Shown here: piece after piece, positions 1-15,200 of the stretch
Layout of the letters: every line of letters begins with the position of its first letter
Numbering within the stretch: position 1 is the first letter of the stretch
NCBI RefSeq assembly: GCF_040581485.1
Contig: NC_090128.1
Coordinates: 2,356,001 to 2,420,000 of the forward strand
From: Linepithema humile
Taxonomy: Eukaryota; Arthropoda; Insecta; Hymenoptera; Formicidae
Direction of reading: 5' to 3'
Length of the DNA stretch: 64,000 nt
Notes under the pieces: generated by a model
The model's input: only the letters and a program-made list of their open reading frames with translations
What the model was told of the DNA's origin: nothing
The model's database searches: none
Program-made: the position numbers and the translations under genes

Positions 1-2966
1 ACTATGTGTTAAAGTTTGAATATTAAAAAAGTTTGCGCGCATTTCTTATTTCTCAGCAACAAAATTCGTTTCTAATTTTTCAAGTTTCTTCAGTATTATT
101 TTATACGTATAATTTCATAAATAAGCATGCTCCGTAAAATAACAGATATATTAGCTAAATGAAAAATTTTAATTACAGAGGAAAAAAATTCAAATATCAA
201 TCATTCTATTTTCCAATTTCAATTTTTTAATTGAGAAAAAATAGTTCTAAATAAAACACCTATATTTATATTGTGCGATTTATATTGTGCAATTTTAACA
301 AATTATCTGAACAGCTTTATTGCGCTTCAACTGAATTCATTTCAATTATAAAGCTTTTGCGTTTAAACAACTAGAATATTTTCTATCTGCGTCCAAAACG
401 TTCCAGGATAAAATTTTTTATTTTAAGAGTCTCAATTCTGGTGATTCGTATATTTTTTATAAACTTGTATCCGCTATTAACAGGTAATGTATTATCCCGA
501 CGAGAGTAATAAATTTTGTCGGATTTTCATTTGTCCGCGAAATTGAAAGGAGGGATTTGAAGGGGGATAAGCCATGTTTTTAATCGATTATTAATACAGA
601 TGAACATCATGAACATACATGACAAACAGCGTTGACTGACGTATACGTGGAAACTCCAGAGAGATTCCAAAGAGGTGAACGTCATTCAATGCAGGCAAAC
701 TCAATTATATCAAAGAACTATGGTATCATTTAATTTAAAAAAAATAATTCAGTGCTTCAGAGAAACGTGGAGAATACACAAAGACGCATATGTACGTCGC
801 AATTTCTGTTTGTGACATCATTTTGCGCTACCTCTGAAAAACTCTCATTTTACACCGCTATTTCTTGCGCCAGAAAATATTTTACCTTTCGCAGTAACAG
901 AGGTATAATTTCTACATCATAACAAATTCACATTACGCGAGCAGAAGTTTTAAAAAATCCAGCGTTATTTATTCGCACAATAAATGATAGATCACTGAGA
1001 TACCATTTATTTATAAATTAAAAAAGACAGCCTTATAATTGTTCTTACAATAACGCGCAATTAAGAGTGATATAATTAATACGACGTCAAATAACTCGCA
1101 TGCCATTTAAATGTTGCGCGTTGCTAATTAAAGTTGGACGCGAATATCAGAGGTAAAAACGGTGTCACGCGCTTTTTATTCACGCGGAATTCTACGTAAG
1201 TATTATTCGAATATGAAAACGTTCGAATTATTTGCACAAGTTATTCGACTGTTGAGGTATATTGAAATTCCTACAATTCTGAACACACAGACGCACAGGT
1301 CGCGGTGTGTGGCGTACGCAGAATTTTTCAGACTGATGGCGACCAGCCGAGAGCCGCGCGAGAGTTTCCGTGAAAGAGCACGTCGCAGAATAAATTCCCT
1401 TATCCGTGATATACTGACCTGAATCGCATTTTAGTATCCAACAAACCACATCGATTTCACAACTCTTGAAAGAAAAATCATAAAATGACATCAACGTTCG
1501 CAATGGACGTTTTATCACCTCGTACGCGTTCTTGTTTCCGTGTAATAATATTAACGTAATAAACTTAAAGGTAAAACCATAAAAAATTGCACAATTTTTA
1601 ATAGTAAAATATTATGTAAAAGTCACTCTATCATATGTTTTGTTGGATAAATAATTTTTTTACGTTATTACAAAAAAAGAAAGAAAGAAAACACTCATAT
1701 CCATACACATATGCGTGAGCTTTTATAATTTTTCCATTATCCGGTAATCAAATCTTTCATTTCAAAAATGTATTAAGATACATGTTTGGATAAATCTTAA
1801 AGTACGACATTGTTAGTCTTCTCATATCATGTCAGAGGACGAGACGACATATGAGCTGTTTTTGAGACATATTGAGTGCACGTGCGGCAACTCAGAACGC
1901 GAAAATTATTCAACAGCTTGCTCTGAACAACTATAGAAGGGTGAGAAAAAAACACCGGCTGCTAAAAAGCGAGCTCCTCTGGGTGGACAAACTATCTCCC
2001 TACAAATAAAAATCCGCCATCACCCGCCTCACAGTGATGCCTGAGAGGAATTTTGCAGCAAAATTTTGCAACTACTTACATTTTATTTTCATGATTATTT
2101 AAAATAACACTTTCTTGTCTATTTTAATTTTTTTTTTATTTTAACAGAGCAATAAAATGTGATATATTACTAAAAAAAAAGTTTCAAGAAATTGTTCAAA
2201 AAATATATAGTTGTCCTCATTTTTCAAAAAATTATATTAGATTTAATTTTTTTAACCGCATATATTCATTTCTTTCGAACACATTGCTGTTTACAATTCT
2301 TTTTACATATTTTCTCATAAGCAATTATTTGAGATTATTTAGGGATATATTTGAATATGTATTTTCTACATACAGATTTTCGTAAATTGAGGTTTTGTCC
2401 GATCAGACACCACTGTGCGTCGCCGGCGCGCAAAAAAACAAATCGATAGAAAAGTTTTTCGTCCGCTTCGCTAAGCCGAATGAAAGGCCTCATTGATGCG
2501 AGCGTTCCTTCGTAACTTTCGTAAAACGCCATCCACGCTCAAACGCTTTTAATTAAACGCGCGCCACCACGTGCTCGTTCTGCCGCGTTGCCCACTTTGA
2601 CTTAATAACGAATTCGCGCGTGAGTTCGCCCGATATGTATCTTCGTCGAAGAATCCAATGACGAGAAATATCCGATTGAATTTCGATTTATTTCCAAGTG
2701 ATTTCAGTTTGGTTATTTAACTGAGTTATCGCGATCTTAAAGGAAGTTTATTATACGAAAAACTTTTGAAATCAATATTTAATACTTGTACAAGGCTTAT
2801 TCATTCTTTAGAAGTTTGCAATAAGAACTTAGAGTGCACTAAAATATTTTTATATATTAATTTCTTGAAATATCGGGGGGATGTTGGGTTGCATATGTGC
2901 ATGGAATATCGAGCTTTTGTATTCGAATAGATGTCTATTATTTGTCTTTTCATATCCCTTCCTGTT
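1..2966. other. Non-coding AT-rich stretch
   Basis: No gene recognised. It contains the small tandem duplication at 264 and a mildly GC-richer patch near 2,390-2,640. The open frames here are short and lack any domain. Confidence 0.7.
264..291. repeat. Tandem 14-bp duplication
   Basis: ATTTATATTGTGCG is followed directly by ATTTATATTGTGCA. Confidence 0.85.
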
Positions 2967-3290
2967 TCAAACGAGTGTCACAATTTCATTTCGATGTGTC
3001 ATCCGTATACAAGACTTAATCTCATGCTGTCCATCGTACGACGGATTTTTATTATGGATTCCACGTGGCCGCTTGAATGACGACACTGACCATAATTTTG
3101 GTACGCTTAACTTTAACAGCGTCACGCTTGAATGATAAAAGATAGCCGTTTCGTCAGAAAACAGAACAAAACCGCGGTAGATCTGAGTAGCCACGAAAAC
3201 GTAATGTGGATTTAATGGCCAGTCTGTGGGCAATCTCGTTGAGATTACCGCTCGTAATCGGATAATGAGAACGACACAATGCCGAACCAC
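2967..3290 (-). pseudogene. Possible decayed mariner-like transposase fragment
   Basis: A minus-strand open stretch reads FVLFSDETAIFYHSS, resembling the second catalytic-Asp region (LFSDE-x-F) of Tc1/mariner transposases. In another frame about 50 nt further on, HSSGHVE resembles the sequence that often follows. The rest cannot be aligned by eye and would need frameshifts. Treat as a weak hint of an old transposon copy. Confidence 0.15.
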
Positions 3291-4418
3291 GCGCGTCTGT
3301 GGTGAAAAAAGAAAGAAGAAAAAAAAAACAAAGCTGGATGTCCCACGGTAGAAATGTAACTAACAAAGGACGACGCGCCGTTCGATAATCTCGTAACCAT
3401 AAACTTTGTACCGCGCCGCGGCCTTTTGTAAATCCGTCGACTCCTAATTTTAAAAGACAGCTTCGAGGAAGAAACTTTGCGAAACTAAGAAATTCTCGAG
3501 AGGGAAACTCGCGAACATGAGGAGCTGATTACGTGGCTCTGAATTTCCAGGAAAAACGGCGCTTTTCGTTATTTCTTTCACGATTTCTATATCGCTTCGC
3601 CGTGAAGCGTGGAACGAAAAATGTCGATAACGCATCGTAATAAACGAAATACGAAAGAGCGGCAGAAAATCGTTGTAGCGTTAGACGTGCGGATAGTAAT
3701 CTTCGCTCACATTCTATTTATATTAAAAGCGCGATATTCATCTTCGCCAATAACTATAAGACGACAAAATCGATATGAATGTAGTGAGCGCGTATCTCGC
3801 GCACTTTTTATATTTTATTAACTTATTAGAGCAACGCCTGGCTGCTTCCAGCGAGCTTGTTGCACGCTTATTAAGTCGGTGTATCGCGCAAAAGGAATTC
3901 ACGAAGTGCAGGTGATTAATGGCTTTCTCGAATCCTCCTGCTGAGATTTCCTCCGATAAAAATGGAAACGTCGATAATGCGGTTGGCAAAAACTACGGCG
4001 AAAAGAGGAGCAAGCCGACAGCTGAATCCGAGAACGCTCGGCAGCGAGAGCGAATCTCGGATTGAAGCACTATGCATCGAGTGGACCAATCCGCTTCATT
4101 GTGTCTTTCTGTTCCCGCACTAATCGCGAATAAAGCTTCGTTCGAATCGGTTCTCACCGACTGGTTTCTAAAATTCCTTAAATTTGTCAAATCAGACTTT
4201 ATCTTTCAGTTTGTGCATTATCTTTCCTTGCATATAATGTGAAATATATACGTAATTATCTACATATATATTTAAGAAAAAAATAACAAGATATATAAAT
4301 ATTAATTTGTGACACATGTATTTAAAAGTCCATATAAACGTTTATTTTTTTATAATAATGTATATTTCAGAGAATAAAAAATAATATAAAAAGAGTTATA
4401 ACTTATATTATTATATTT

Positions 4419-4449
<31 letters not shown>

Positions 4450-6146
4450 GAGAACCTTGGATAAGCAAAGGTAACGTGAGTGAAGGGAAAATGTATACCG
4501 TTCCACTCCGCATATATGCGGCTGAAGAAAAGCATCGTGGTTTTCTCACAGAGAAGACCGAGCAAAAGGACAGTAGTGCAATATCTACCCTTTAAGAAAG
4601 GAATACTAGTGGAAAGCGTTCGGCTTTGCGGAATGCAACGGCCGGCCACGATAAACCTCGGTGGATTATGGTCGGTCAGGTTTGAAAGAAGCAGATTAGA
4701 GAGAATTCCGCGTGGCAAATGAGGTTTGCTCGCCCCGTCACGACAATCTCGCCTTATTGGCGAGCAAACGCGATTAGAGATTGCGTCACAGTTAACACTC
4801 TTCCGATTGCCCGGTACTGCCCTCAAAAGAAATAGCGGATTATATAAATAAATGGATTTGACTTGAAGAGTCAGGCAAATCAAGATTGAAAAAATGTTCC
4901 CTTGAATGCTTTTCAGAAAATTTTCTACGCTATGAATACGCCGTGTGATGAACGTGCAGCGATAATTTAAACTTGATATTAAAATGAAACGGAGGAAATT
5001 TAAATTGTAAGCTTTTTTTATATTCCCATCAAAAATTCCTATTGAATATATTCGTGTTTAACGGCTAAAATTATTTGCCTAGATATTATTAAATTTTAAC
5101 ATTATTTAATTACTGGATCTTTAGATACTCGTATAACACATAATTAGATCCCTAACATTTCCGACAAGATATATCCGCATCGGATAATATTTGTGTTTGA
5201 GTCTTTAAATATTCAAAACAGCTCTTAAACGAGCTGATAGTCTAAATATAAATCTCGAATAAATATTTTAACACTTCGCAGGCATTTTATAATTCTGAAA
5301 TGTTTTACCAATAAAGTCTCTCGAAGGTTCTTATTACATGCAATATTTTCTCACCACATAATTTCAGTATACTTTACACAGGAGATTGGTGGCCGAAGCA
5401 CATAATCTTTTACGACATACAAAAGCTTTAAAATTCTGCATGAAAGGCAGAAAGGCAACGGTGAAGGGTATAAAAAAATTCCCTAAGGCATTATCCCTTA
5501 GGCACAATCCATCCTCGGCATATTTCGACAGTAAGTCCCGCCGGTCATATTTAGTTCACGCGCGATTTGGCGGTTCGGCACTCCATTATGTTTCGCCACG
5601 TATTTTTACCGTGCTTGTGATTACTGCCCGAGTTGCTTTCTCGCAATCGATGCATGAAGCTGCCCTCGGGGAGGTGTATTTTCGCGACCGCCGCAAACCC
5701 CCGCCGGCGACACGAAGGATGCGTTGGAAATTGCATCCACTTCACGACACGCTCTTCCCTTTTTATACACGAACTTTCAGGTTCTTTGCGCTTCACTTTG
5801 AAACTCGTTCGCCGGCTGCTAATTTTCTCCCCATCCGGCGTTTCGCTTTTTTTTACCTCGTCATATAAAATATAAAAGCTCTAATCCAAGCATTTGCCGA
5901 CATTTTGTAAAGAAACTCTCTGTTTTAATAATCATTTGAAATGTTTAACGCTCAATTACACATTGTCACATTATATACATTTGTCGTAATTTGTTTATTT
6001 TGGCTGATAAAATATTAATAACAATCAGACAAAATGTTTAATGAAAATTTATTGAAAATAATGCAAGGTCTACGCATAAAATTGCGCAAGATCGCAAAAC
6101 CCGGAATAGTTAACAATATTTTTTTAACGAAGATATATATATATTT
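3291..6146. other. Non-coding stretch
   Basis: Holds the poly-T tract at 4416 and two GC-richer patches (about 3,360-4,170 and 5,380-5,850). The longest frames (4350-4883 minus, 5386-5868 plus) have no recognisable domain or plausible composition. Confidence 0.65.
4416..4449. repeat. Poly-T tract
   Basis: 33 T in 34 positions with one C. It creates the poly-Lys run in a 177-codon minus-strand frame that is not a gene. Confidence 0.97.
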
Positions 6147-6202
6147 CTGGATAGCACAAATTGCAGCCAATCTGCCAACATTGATAACATTTTGCTTATT
6201 TG
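6147..6202 (+). repeat. Dispersed dyad repeat, copy 1
   Basis: Contains CAATCTGCCAACATTGATAA then CATTTTGCTTATTTGA, preceded by CTGGATAGCACAAATTGCAG. Related to the copies at 30.2 and 40.3 kb. Confidence 0.5.
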
Positions 6203-9200
6203 AGTTCTTTTCATTGCATTTGTATAGCGCTTTTATTTCATAAAGTCAAGTAAGTTTGCTAAAGTTGTAAATGGGGTTACTTTAACTCATACTATCGACT
6301 TACTCTTGGCGTATTTTTGCTAACGAACTGTAACTAGTTCAGATTAAATTCGCAGTATAACGGACGGCTTTCGCCACGTCTCCGGAGAATGGAATCTTAT
6401 CTGAAAATGCATTAGCTAATTGTAAGTCTTAGAGAGAGTCTCACGAGGAACATTTGACCCGTACACTTTTATTGGACGTTCTCGAGACGTTAATACGATA
6501 GTTGGCATTAAGAGGTTGATCACTTAGATGCACCAGGAAATCACCTCATCCGATTATCAACCTCCGCATGAAATTCTCGGAAAGTCACGCTCTCGAAGGT
6601 GAAAGGCAGAAAATTCAAATTGCATGCAACGGCAGTGTGAAATAATTCTAGTATTATATCAGAAAATCTTGTTACAAACGTCACAGTGTGAGAATAAAAT
6701 AGCCGCTGGCTTTTCTCTCCCTTTATACGACACTTTTTGTGTGGAAAAAGTAAAAGAAAATATAAAGAAAATAATCTTGACTGTTATAAACTTAAATACA
6801 CCCGATTAAAAGAATCGATACAAAAAATGTTAACGGAAAAAAGTCTGTTACGAGCGTAATGCGATTATTAAATGACGTAAAAGTTGGATAATCACGACCT
6901 CGTCATTCCTACAGAAAATTTACATTTTTATCTCTGGTTTTTGAAGATTCTCGGTATATCGACGTTACTCAAAAGTCTGAATTTGCCTTGAGCGTTTGAA
7001 TCTTGAGACGCTTACATTTCTACTTTGATTTCGATACACGGAATTTAAAATTGATTCGAGATCAAATCAACAACTACGATTGAAGCATCTCGGAAGTATT
7101 TCTCTTTTACTACATGTCGTACATCTCTCTTTTTCCGCTTTTCTTTTTCATCAATTTTAGCGCGTCATTATTCAAGAAAATCGATAAAAATATTTTTATC
7201 GCGATAAAGCCTCGAAGCAAATCTTATTTTGGTTACGTATTTAACACAAACTGTTAACACTCGTGCTTCCAAACGTATATTTCGTTATTTCTTTTTTAAC
7301 AACAAACCGTTTTTCGTTATCAATTCTTATCTCTCAATAGCGCCGCAGAAAAATTTCTTCATATCAGTCTATATATTTATGTGAAATCGAATATGCCAGT
7401 CGCGTGCGTTTATATTTGAGTAGAATGAAATTTATACGTGCATACAGTATACGACTTTTTTAGAATTATTGAATCGAAATAAATCAACATTGAAGCACAG
7501 AGATGATTTGGAATAAATCCGTATATATTTATTTTTCGCTTTGCATCATTTACTTTGCGATATCAGTAAGTAAGGAACAAGAGCAACGATATACGTATCT
7601 GTATGTCATATAATCTCCTCAAGTTACTTCAAATATATTTTTCCAATGTAATATCATCGTATATCATCCGGATCAACGCGATCTTTCCTGGAAACGGTAT
7701 GTTTTTTAAATTATACTAGAGAAAGAAAATTGTGCATATGTGCAGACATATTGTTTGCAGTTTTTAACAAAAATTTGTAAATAATTATGTAATAAAAAAA
7801 ATTCGAAAATTTAAAAGTTGTGTATATAATGAAAAATATAATATCTTCATATATACGAACGTGTTCCTGAATGGAAGATATTTTTAATGATTTTTGCAAA
7901 CAAAGAAAAAGTTGATCTAAGAAAAATTCTTTTGTCTGTCCATAATTGGTATTTATAATAGTATAAAAGATTCTTTTGTGCTTGTGTATATTGAAAACGT
8001 TAGTTCAAACTAAATATTTTTATAAAAGGTATGCTTGAAATACTAAAAAAATATAATTCTTGAATATAATTTTAGTTATGCCATTTATATTCAAAAGATA
8101 GCTAGTTTATTATTCATGTTTTTATTTTTTGGTAATAAAATGTCTCACTTTATTTTTTATATTATGCATATTTCAGTGAAACCTCGGAATCAATCGAGTG
8201 TATCATATAAAATATTGATTGTATAGAAAATGCACGTGAACAAGTAAAAAAAGATAAAAATGAACCTACTGTTTACATCCCCGGATATGAAACAAATGAA
8301 AACTATTTAAAAATTATACAAGACATCGAGTTGAGTAAATAATAACGTCTTCTCAAATATATAGCATCGTCGATTATTATCTTATAAATGAATATTTCTA
8401 TAAAAACATTTTAATTGTAAAAATCATAAATTATAAAAAATAAACTTCACATAAAAAATTAATTATTTATCTTTCTTTCTTTTTTTGCTATCTCAAAAAT
8501 GCGTACAGCCTGCCATATCTTAAAGTTCAAAAATTTCCTCCCACTACTTTTATACTTCTCTCACATTTTTCATGCTACATTTAGCATGACTATTTGATAG
8601 AATTTTAATCGCAATATCAAAAAATTTTTTAATCTAACATATCAAAAAACAGAAAAAAAATAGAGAAAAATGTAAATATTGCGTACGATGTTGATCTGAA
8701 TTGAAATTCAGACGGCCATATTTAGTAATTACTATGATACGTGAATATGGATCATAGAACGTAAAGTAGGACACTAGCACTTATCGGGCGATTCCATTTG
8801 TTCATTCTTCTGCATCAGAGTGCAGCCACCGCAAAGCAGTGGAATGGTATTCCGACGCTGTGAAGGACGAAGCAAAATATGAATGTGCAATGCGAGAATT
8901 GTTTTGCGTTATTGCGAGGAAAATAATAAGATTTATCTCGGACGGCACATAAACACGAACGTGTAAGAATGTAATTGTTTTTGTTTCTCTCTTTTAAATC
9001 CAATATATTACGGCGTAATTAAATTCGATCTTTTTGCAGAAACAGTGTCTCTCTACTGCTGCCGTATTAATTAGAAAAAAATCTCTTCGTTTTCAATAGC
9101 AAAAAAATGGTTTTATATATTGTATAATACACAAGACTGAACGATGTGGTTCTTCCTACATTATTTTCTGCTTTAAGCTATATTGAATATTCATGAAAAT

Positions 9201-12200
9201 ATAGTATAGATAATATGTAATAAATTGCAACAAGTTGCACTTCTATTGGTAATTTAAATAGTTCAGTGCCTGGTTAGTTTTGCTTGTATAATACAACGTA
9301 GTTATTGAAATAAAGAAATTGTTCTTTGTATTTTAATTAAATTTTACTTCCGTGAAACGTATTTATCTATTACATGGCGTACTCTAAATAAAGCATTTCA
9401 AAAGAAATCTGTGTGATTTCGATAGATAAAAAACTCGATGCAATCTGAGTGTTATAGATGTGAAAAAATTAGATTTTATTTTATCTAAAATGTGATGGCA
9501 TAAAGCAAAAATGTTACATAAGGCGAACAATATCATTGCGCAAGAGCACGTACGAGCGATTATCGGACTTTGCATGAAACGCAGGGTTTGAACTTCCGCC
9601 GTTTGAAACATTGTATGGCTTATGCGAATAAATGGCGCTCTTGATAAACATACGCACACACGCATACATCGTATGCAGGAAACATCGTTAATCTACTAAT
9701 CGAACGATTAGTGCGAACGATATAATGCAAAATGAACGGTAACGGAGATATGGTATACTACAAAAGCCAGCGATTAAGGAAAATGATACAAAGCGATTAT
9801 TGATAAAAATTAACTTGAAATTGCACGTCGTATAAAATACAAGGTAAAAATATTTTTATCAGATTAAAATGAGCAATGCAAGAGTGTATCAGCAAAAATT
9901 TATGTAATCAATATTCCAGCTATTTGGTACAAAAATTCTATGAGATCTGAGTATAATCATTAATTAATTATATTCTCGGCTTTTAAACCAAATAATTCTG
10001 TTTTGAAGAGTTGTATACATAGAGTGTCGAAAAATGATTTTGTACCGGAAGTACTTGCCTAGGTTTTCTTAATTCTCCCATATAAATTTCTGTTTCACAT
10101 TTCGCACGTGTAATTCTCCTATCGCGAGAATCAAGGCCCGTTATCGAATATTGCTATTCGGCTTCGTTACGTTTAATGGTACTCTTAGTTACTGCCACGT
10201 TTCCATATTGAACTATTGGACGAGCGATACTGCGCAAATCGCGCTTTGGTAAACGATGACGTCTTGCATATTTAAGCTGCTATATGCAGCAGCTGAACAC
10301 TCTGCACAGCAAACTCCGCTATTACCGGTGTCGCAAAGTAATTTGTGTCATTATATAATGTATGTGTGTACATCTAGCAAATGAAAATATTTTCTGTAAG
10401 AAAAAGTGACACACATTTTCTCATTTCTGTAAGTAAAAAATTATACACATTTTTTCGTGTGATAGTTTTCAAAATAATTAAAAAAAGGAGAAAAGAAAAA
10501 ATATAAATTATTATACGCCAATATAAATGTATACCCAATAATTATAGACGTAGGTATAAACACGACGAGAAATAATGGTCAGCGCACAATTTACGAAAGA
10601 CGAAGCACAATTCCGCCGGGAAAACGTGTATCGATCTCGAAGGAAGAGCAAATAAAATGCGATATTATTGGATTTACTAATTATCGAAGAAGCGCGCGAG
10701 AAGGAAAGGAAGAAAACGAGTAATTTAATAAACCCTCTTGTACGAAGAGGACCACTCATGGCATTTTTAACGAGACATCGAGAACCATGATTGCGTTCCT
10801 TGACATTTAACGGTAATTTGACATGAAAAAAAGTCGAAGTTCATCCACTGGGCGATTTATTGTGTTCTTCACGGACATGCTGCCCTATATTCTATTCAAT
10901 TATCAAGAGCAGGATTTGATCTCTTGGCGTTAAAACGGCCGACGATTAAAACAATTAGAGAATAAATAATTAATCAATCTTTTCAGTACTATTATTAATA
11001 TTATCGTTATTTTAAAAATTGCTTTTTTTATATAATGTCTAGAAACAAAATTTAGAATAGATCCTGCGCAAAGTGACGAGAATATACAAATAATTTGAAA
11101 AACAAAGAAAGGCAATGGATTTTTTGCATTTGGTTTCTCTCGATTAATCTGCAAAGATCACAACGAAATAGACGATCCCTGAATAAATAGATTCAAAAAA
11201 ATAGACATAGGTATAAATGAACATGGTCGACGTACAATCAATTGTTAATTAAACAAAAAAATTCTTGTAGATCACAGTGCTGTGCATTCACAGCTCCTGG
11301 TAAGCCTTTCAATTTGCCGTCATACAGAAGCTTGTAACGATCGATTTGTAATTGCGAAGTTTCAATAATCGAATGAATGGACGAGTATTGAAATTTCGAT
11401 AAATCGATGTTGCACTCTCTACGGGCGATCTGTATCGCCAATCTCTCGCGAGGAAACACTCTTCGCGTATGCAAAGCAAGTTCCTTGCAGAAAAGGAAGA
11501 AACATCGAGATTGATGTACCCTTAGACGTTCCCTTCCCGCGAGCAAAAAAAAAGAAGAAGACTCGACACAGCCCTGCTCTGCGTTTTATTTCCTTTAAAG
11601 TTGCCAGAGCCTGGATCACCGGTTCTGCCAGGAATCCATGATGGATGTTTATACAGAGATCGGTGTTCAAATAAAATGTTTACCGGCTTTTCACGTATTA
11701 TTCTTTGATTTTATTTGCAGTATGCAAATAGTTGCGTTATTTACAGTACAATGCAACATTCTGTGTATTGTTTTCATTTATTATACAATTCTTTGATTAA
11801 TTAAGAATCAATTTTTCTAAAGCAAATATTTAATCAAACCATTCATTTTTTTTTTTTTTTTTTTTTTTATTTATACGCACATGTAACTAATCTACAGATT
11901 AAAATTTTCTCCACGCTTGAAAATAAATGAATAATAGACACATTAATCTTACTAATGTTTTTTTTTATAAAAAACTTTCTTATAGAGATTGATTTTCATG
12001 TGAAAGTGAGATTAGTGAAAAATTAATCAATTTGTAGATAAACTGAAAAGTGTACACATATTGCACACATATCTCTCTCTAGTTCAAAATTGTCTACTCT
12101 CAATCACATTCTATTTTTCCAATTTCCAATTTCCAAATTCTTGAAATATTGAGACGTTGAGATCCACAGATTCCAAAGTATTCGATTTTTAAGATTCCGT

Positions 12201-15200
12201 CAGCACAATGTAAGAAGAATTACAATTTTCTGTTCCTCGAATTTTCCGCTGCGGTCTTAAGTTGGGGATCGCGAAATCCAATCAGCCGGACGGCGGATCG
12301 AATGTTCATCAGCGCAATCAGCGGGATTGGACCGCCTCGAATTACAGACCGAACAAGCAGACAGAGCAAGCAACCCGCGCGCCTCGATGATCAAGTAGGA
12401 TCCCCCGATCGAAGTAGGAATAAGGCGCCCAACGAGGTCTTTGAGGTTGACCGGAAACGTGCTCGTCGCGAAACCAAAGCCAAGTTCAACAACGCGTCGG
12501 GGTAATCTCTGGTCCATTAAATTTTCGTATTATCGGACCGCACTATATAGAGTATGCGTGCCTCGCGCCGTCCAAGGCATAATTACACGACCGCGGGCCG
12601 AGAAATACGTCGAATGCCACACCTACCATCCGTTAAGCGTCCCCTCGTCGGCGCGTGTCGCGCAGTTACATCCCTTCTTCGACGGCCATCACGAAACCTC
12701 CTGCGTCCCTTTCTTTCTCTCCTTTTTGCTCTTCCACCCTCCCTATTTCGCTTTCGCGCGATACACGCCAGCGCACCGCCGTGCAATGTACAATGACGGA
12801 AAACTCGCGCGATGCGAACTTACAGTACGAACTTGGCAACAGCGACCACGAGAGAAAATCAATAGGGCTTTTTAACCCTTTCCCCCGTGAGAGCTTTTAT
12901 TCGGGGGGAAAAAAAAAACGCCGCGGACGAATGATTGAACCGAGTGTTGTCGTTTATTGTTTATCGGTTAATAGTTAGGATATTTTTTAATCAAAGCGAT
13001 GCGCTCTCGTAAAAAAAAAAGAGTGGCGCTGGTAATAGTGCATAAATGAAAGCTTATTGATTCATTTCAGTATACGCATCAAGCATGAAAGCATAATAGA
13101 AGTCTCCTGTATGACGGTGTAATGAAGTTTTCACTACTGGTCAATTGAAATAATATTCTCTATACATAACAAAGTTTATTTGGATGATGCCGATATTACG
13201 GCGTTTATTGTTCAATTTTGATATCATTTTCATAACAATAAACCCAGTTTCAAAATTTAGGAAAGTCATAATAACGTTGTTATATAATATAGTTTTGCTA
13301 TGTTTTACATACAGCGTACAAGCGCATGATTACTGAGGCTTGCGTAAAACATGAAATTCGCGCATTAATGTTTATCTTTGTTATGAGAAAAATTGCAAAT
13401 TTGTCATTTTTATTTTGTCTAATAAAATACAACAGAAATATTGCAATAATGTTGCATTATTGTAGCCCGTAAAAGTGTATTAAATTAAACGAGATGTGAA
13501 GTTGACAGATACGCAAGAATTTAAGATAAGGATCATCCCTGCACGTCGTACTGTTAAATACCAGAGATTAACAGAGACACTCAGAGAAATGCTCATTCTC
13601 CGCTCCGTTGATAATAGCAATCAAGTATGTGTCATACGTTTCCGCGTTGAGAGCGAGAGCGTGATAATGAAAGCGTAATTTAAGCGAAGCAACGTTAACG
13701 CGCTGCTAACCAGATAGGCAGGGCCGCCGCACTAATCGACATCAGAAAAATATAGCGAGAAAGCGGAGGTGTGGCGTTAATTGAAAGTTATTACTGATTA
13801 AGCTGCGGTATTGAGAAATATATAGAAAAGACACGGAAGTAAAAAATTATGAAATAATTATAGAATTATGAAAATTATTTTCAAAATAATAATCAAAATA
13901 ATAAAACAATAAAATTAAAATAACATGTAATATTATATTTATTTATATAAAATTATTTCGCAATTGGCTTTACGCGTAAATAAAATATCTTTCTTCGATA
14001 CAATCACCGAAATAAGAGAGATTCAACAATACACCTGTGCTACGGTAATCAATCAAGAGATAAAGTGCTTTCAAAGTAGAATTTCTCGATTCAAGATATA
14101 TGTTCCTATTCTTAACTTGTAGAAAAAAATATATTTATGCAATTTAATAGAAAAAATATCGCAGTGTGGTTTTAATAAACTTTAAGGAGAGCAATATTTC
14201 ATAATTCTTTATAGAGTTTTTGCGTGGCCAAGCAGGAATAATACTTTGGTAATTGCATTACTCGATTGTAAGCTGCCTTTTATCGGTAAAAGAAATTTTT
14301 GTTTCATTTCCGCGGCAAACGCAAACTGCCAGCGCCGGGAATGTTTATGACGTCCGCTAATTTAGATTGAATTGTTGAGACGCAATTATAAGATCTCGCC
14401 CGAGCAATTTCTCTTCCTAAGTCTGTCGTGAAATTTCAGATTGCTCGTGCAAGACGTTTTCATTAACGTTGCTATGATTACTCGTAGTTTATATCATGTG
14501 CCTAATGAGTTTTTCCTATGTATCTCCTTAATTTGTTAGACTGTATATACACCTTTCACATTAAATTTAAATTTTACGAATATATGTAGAATGAAATATC
14601 TCATAAAATCATTTTTTGGCATAATAATTGAAATATAAAGTAAAATAATAATCGCGTTAATAATAGAAAAATCTTTGGAGAATAAATCTTCAGAGATATT
14701 AATGGATAAAAAATATTTTAAATTAGCAAAATTATTATTCAATTAATTTTAACTATATTTTAATTAAATGGAATTTTTATTCAAAGTATCTAGACATTTA
14801 AAATATTGAATATTAAAAAATTGACGTGAAAAAAGCGACATCCAATTAAATATTCGTTAGAGAAATCCGTTTCAAAATTGATCAAAGGACTGCGATACGT
14901 GGCAGCGAATTTACAATTATTCTGCATAATTATTGAAAAGCAATAAAGAATAACAAACTTCTAGGGGCAAAGTAAAAAAAAAGTATCTCGCGCCTGCGAA
15001 GAGAATTCGCTTTACGGGAATTGCATTTGACAACGACACTCAACTTTCTTCTCGTGTAGTTTGTCTGAAAAAGCGACGTTTTCACGCTCGATTTGTCCAA
15101 AGCCCTCTCGGAGAATCCACTCACGAAAATCAACTTGCGCGATCGCCCCCGTCCGTCCTGGGAGATATAAAGCAGAACATTGTTTCACCAGTCGCGGAGC

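Noticed and set aside
1960..2060. GC-richer text near 1,960-2,060 that looked like the tail of a retroelement
   Set aside because: No second copy, no ORF and no terminal structure could be found in the window.
4350..4883. 177-codon minus-strand open frame, the longest in the window
   Set aside because: It runs through a poly-T tract coding for poly-Lys, has no domain, and has a composition typical of chance translation.
5386..5868. 160-codon plus-strand open frame
   Set aside because: It does not resemble any family, contains Arg/Phe-rich low-information text, and overlaps other long frames on both strands in a GC-richer patch.
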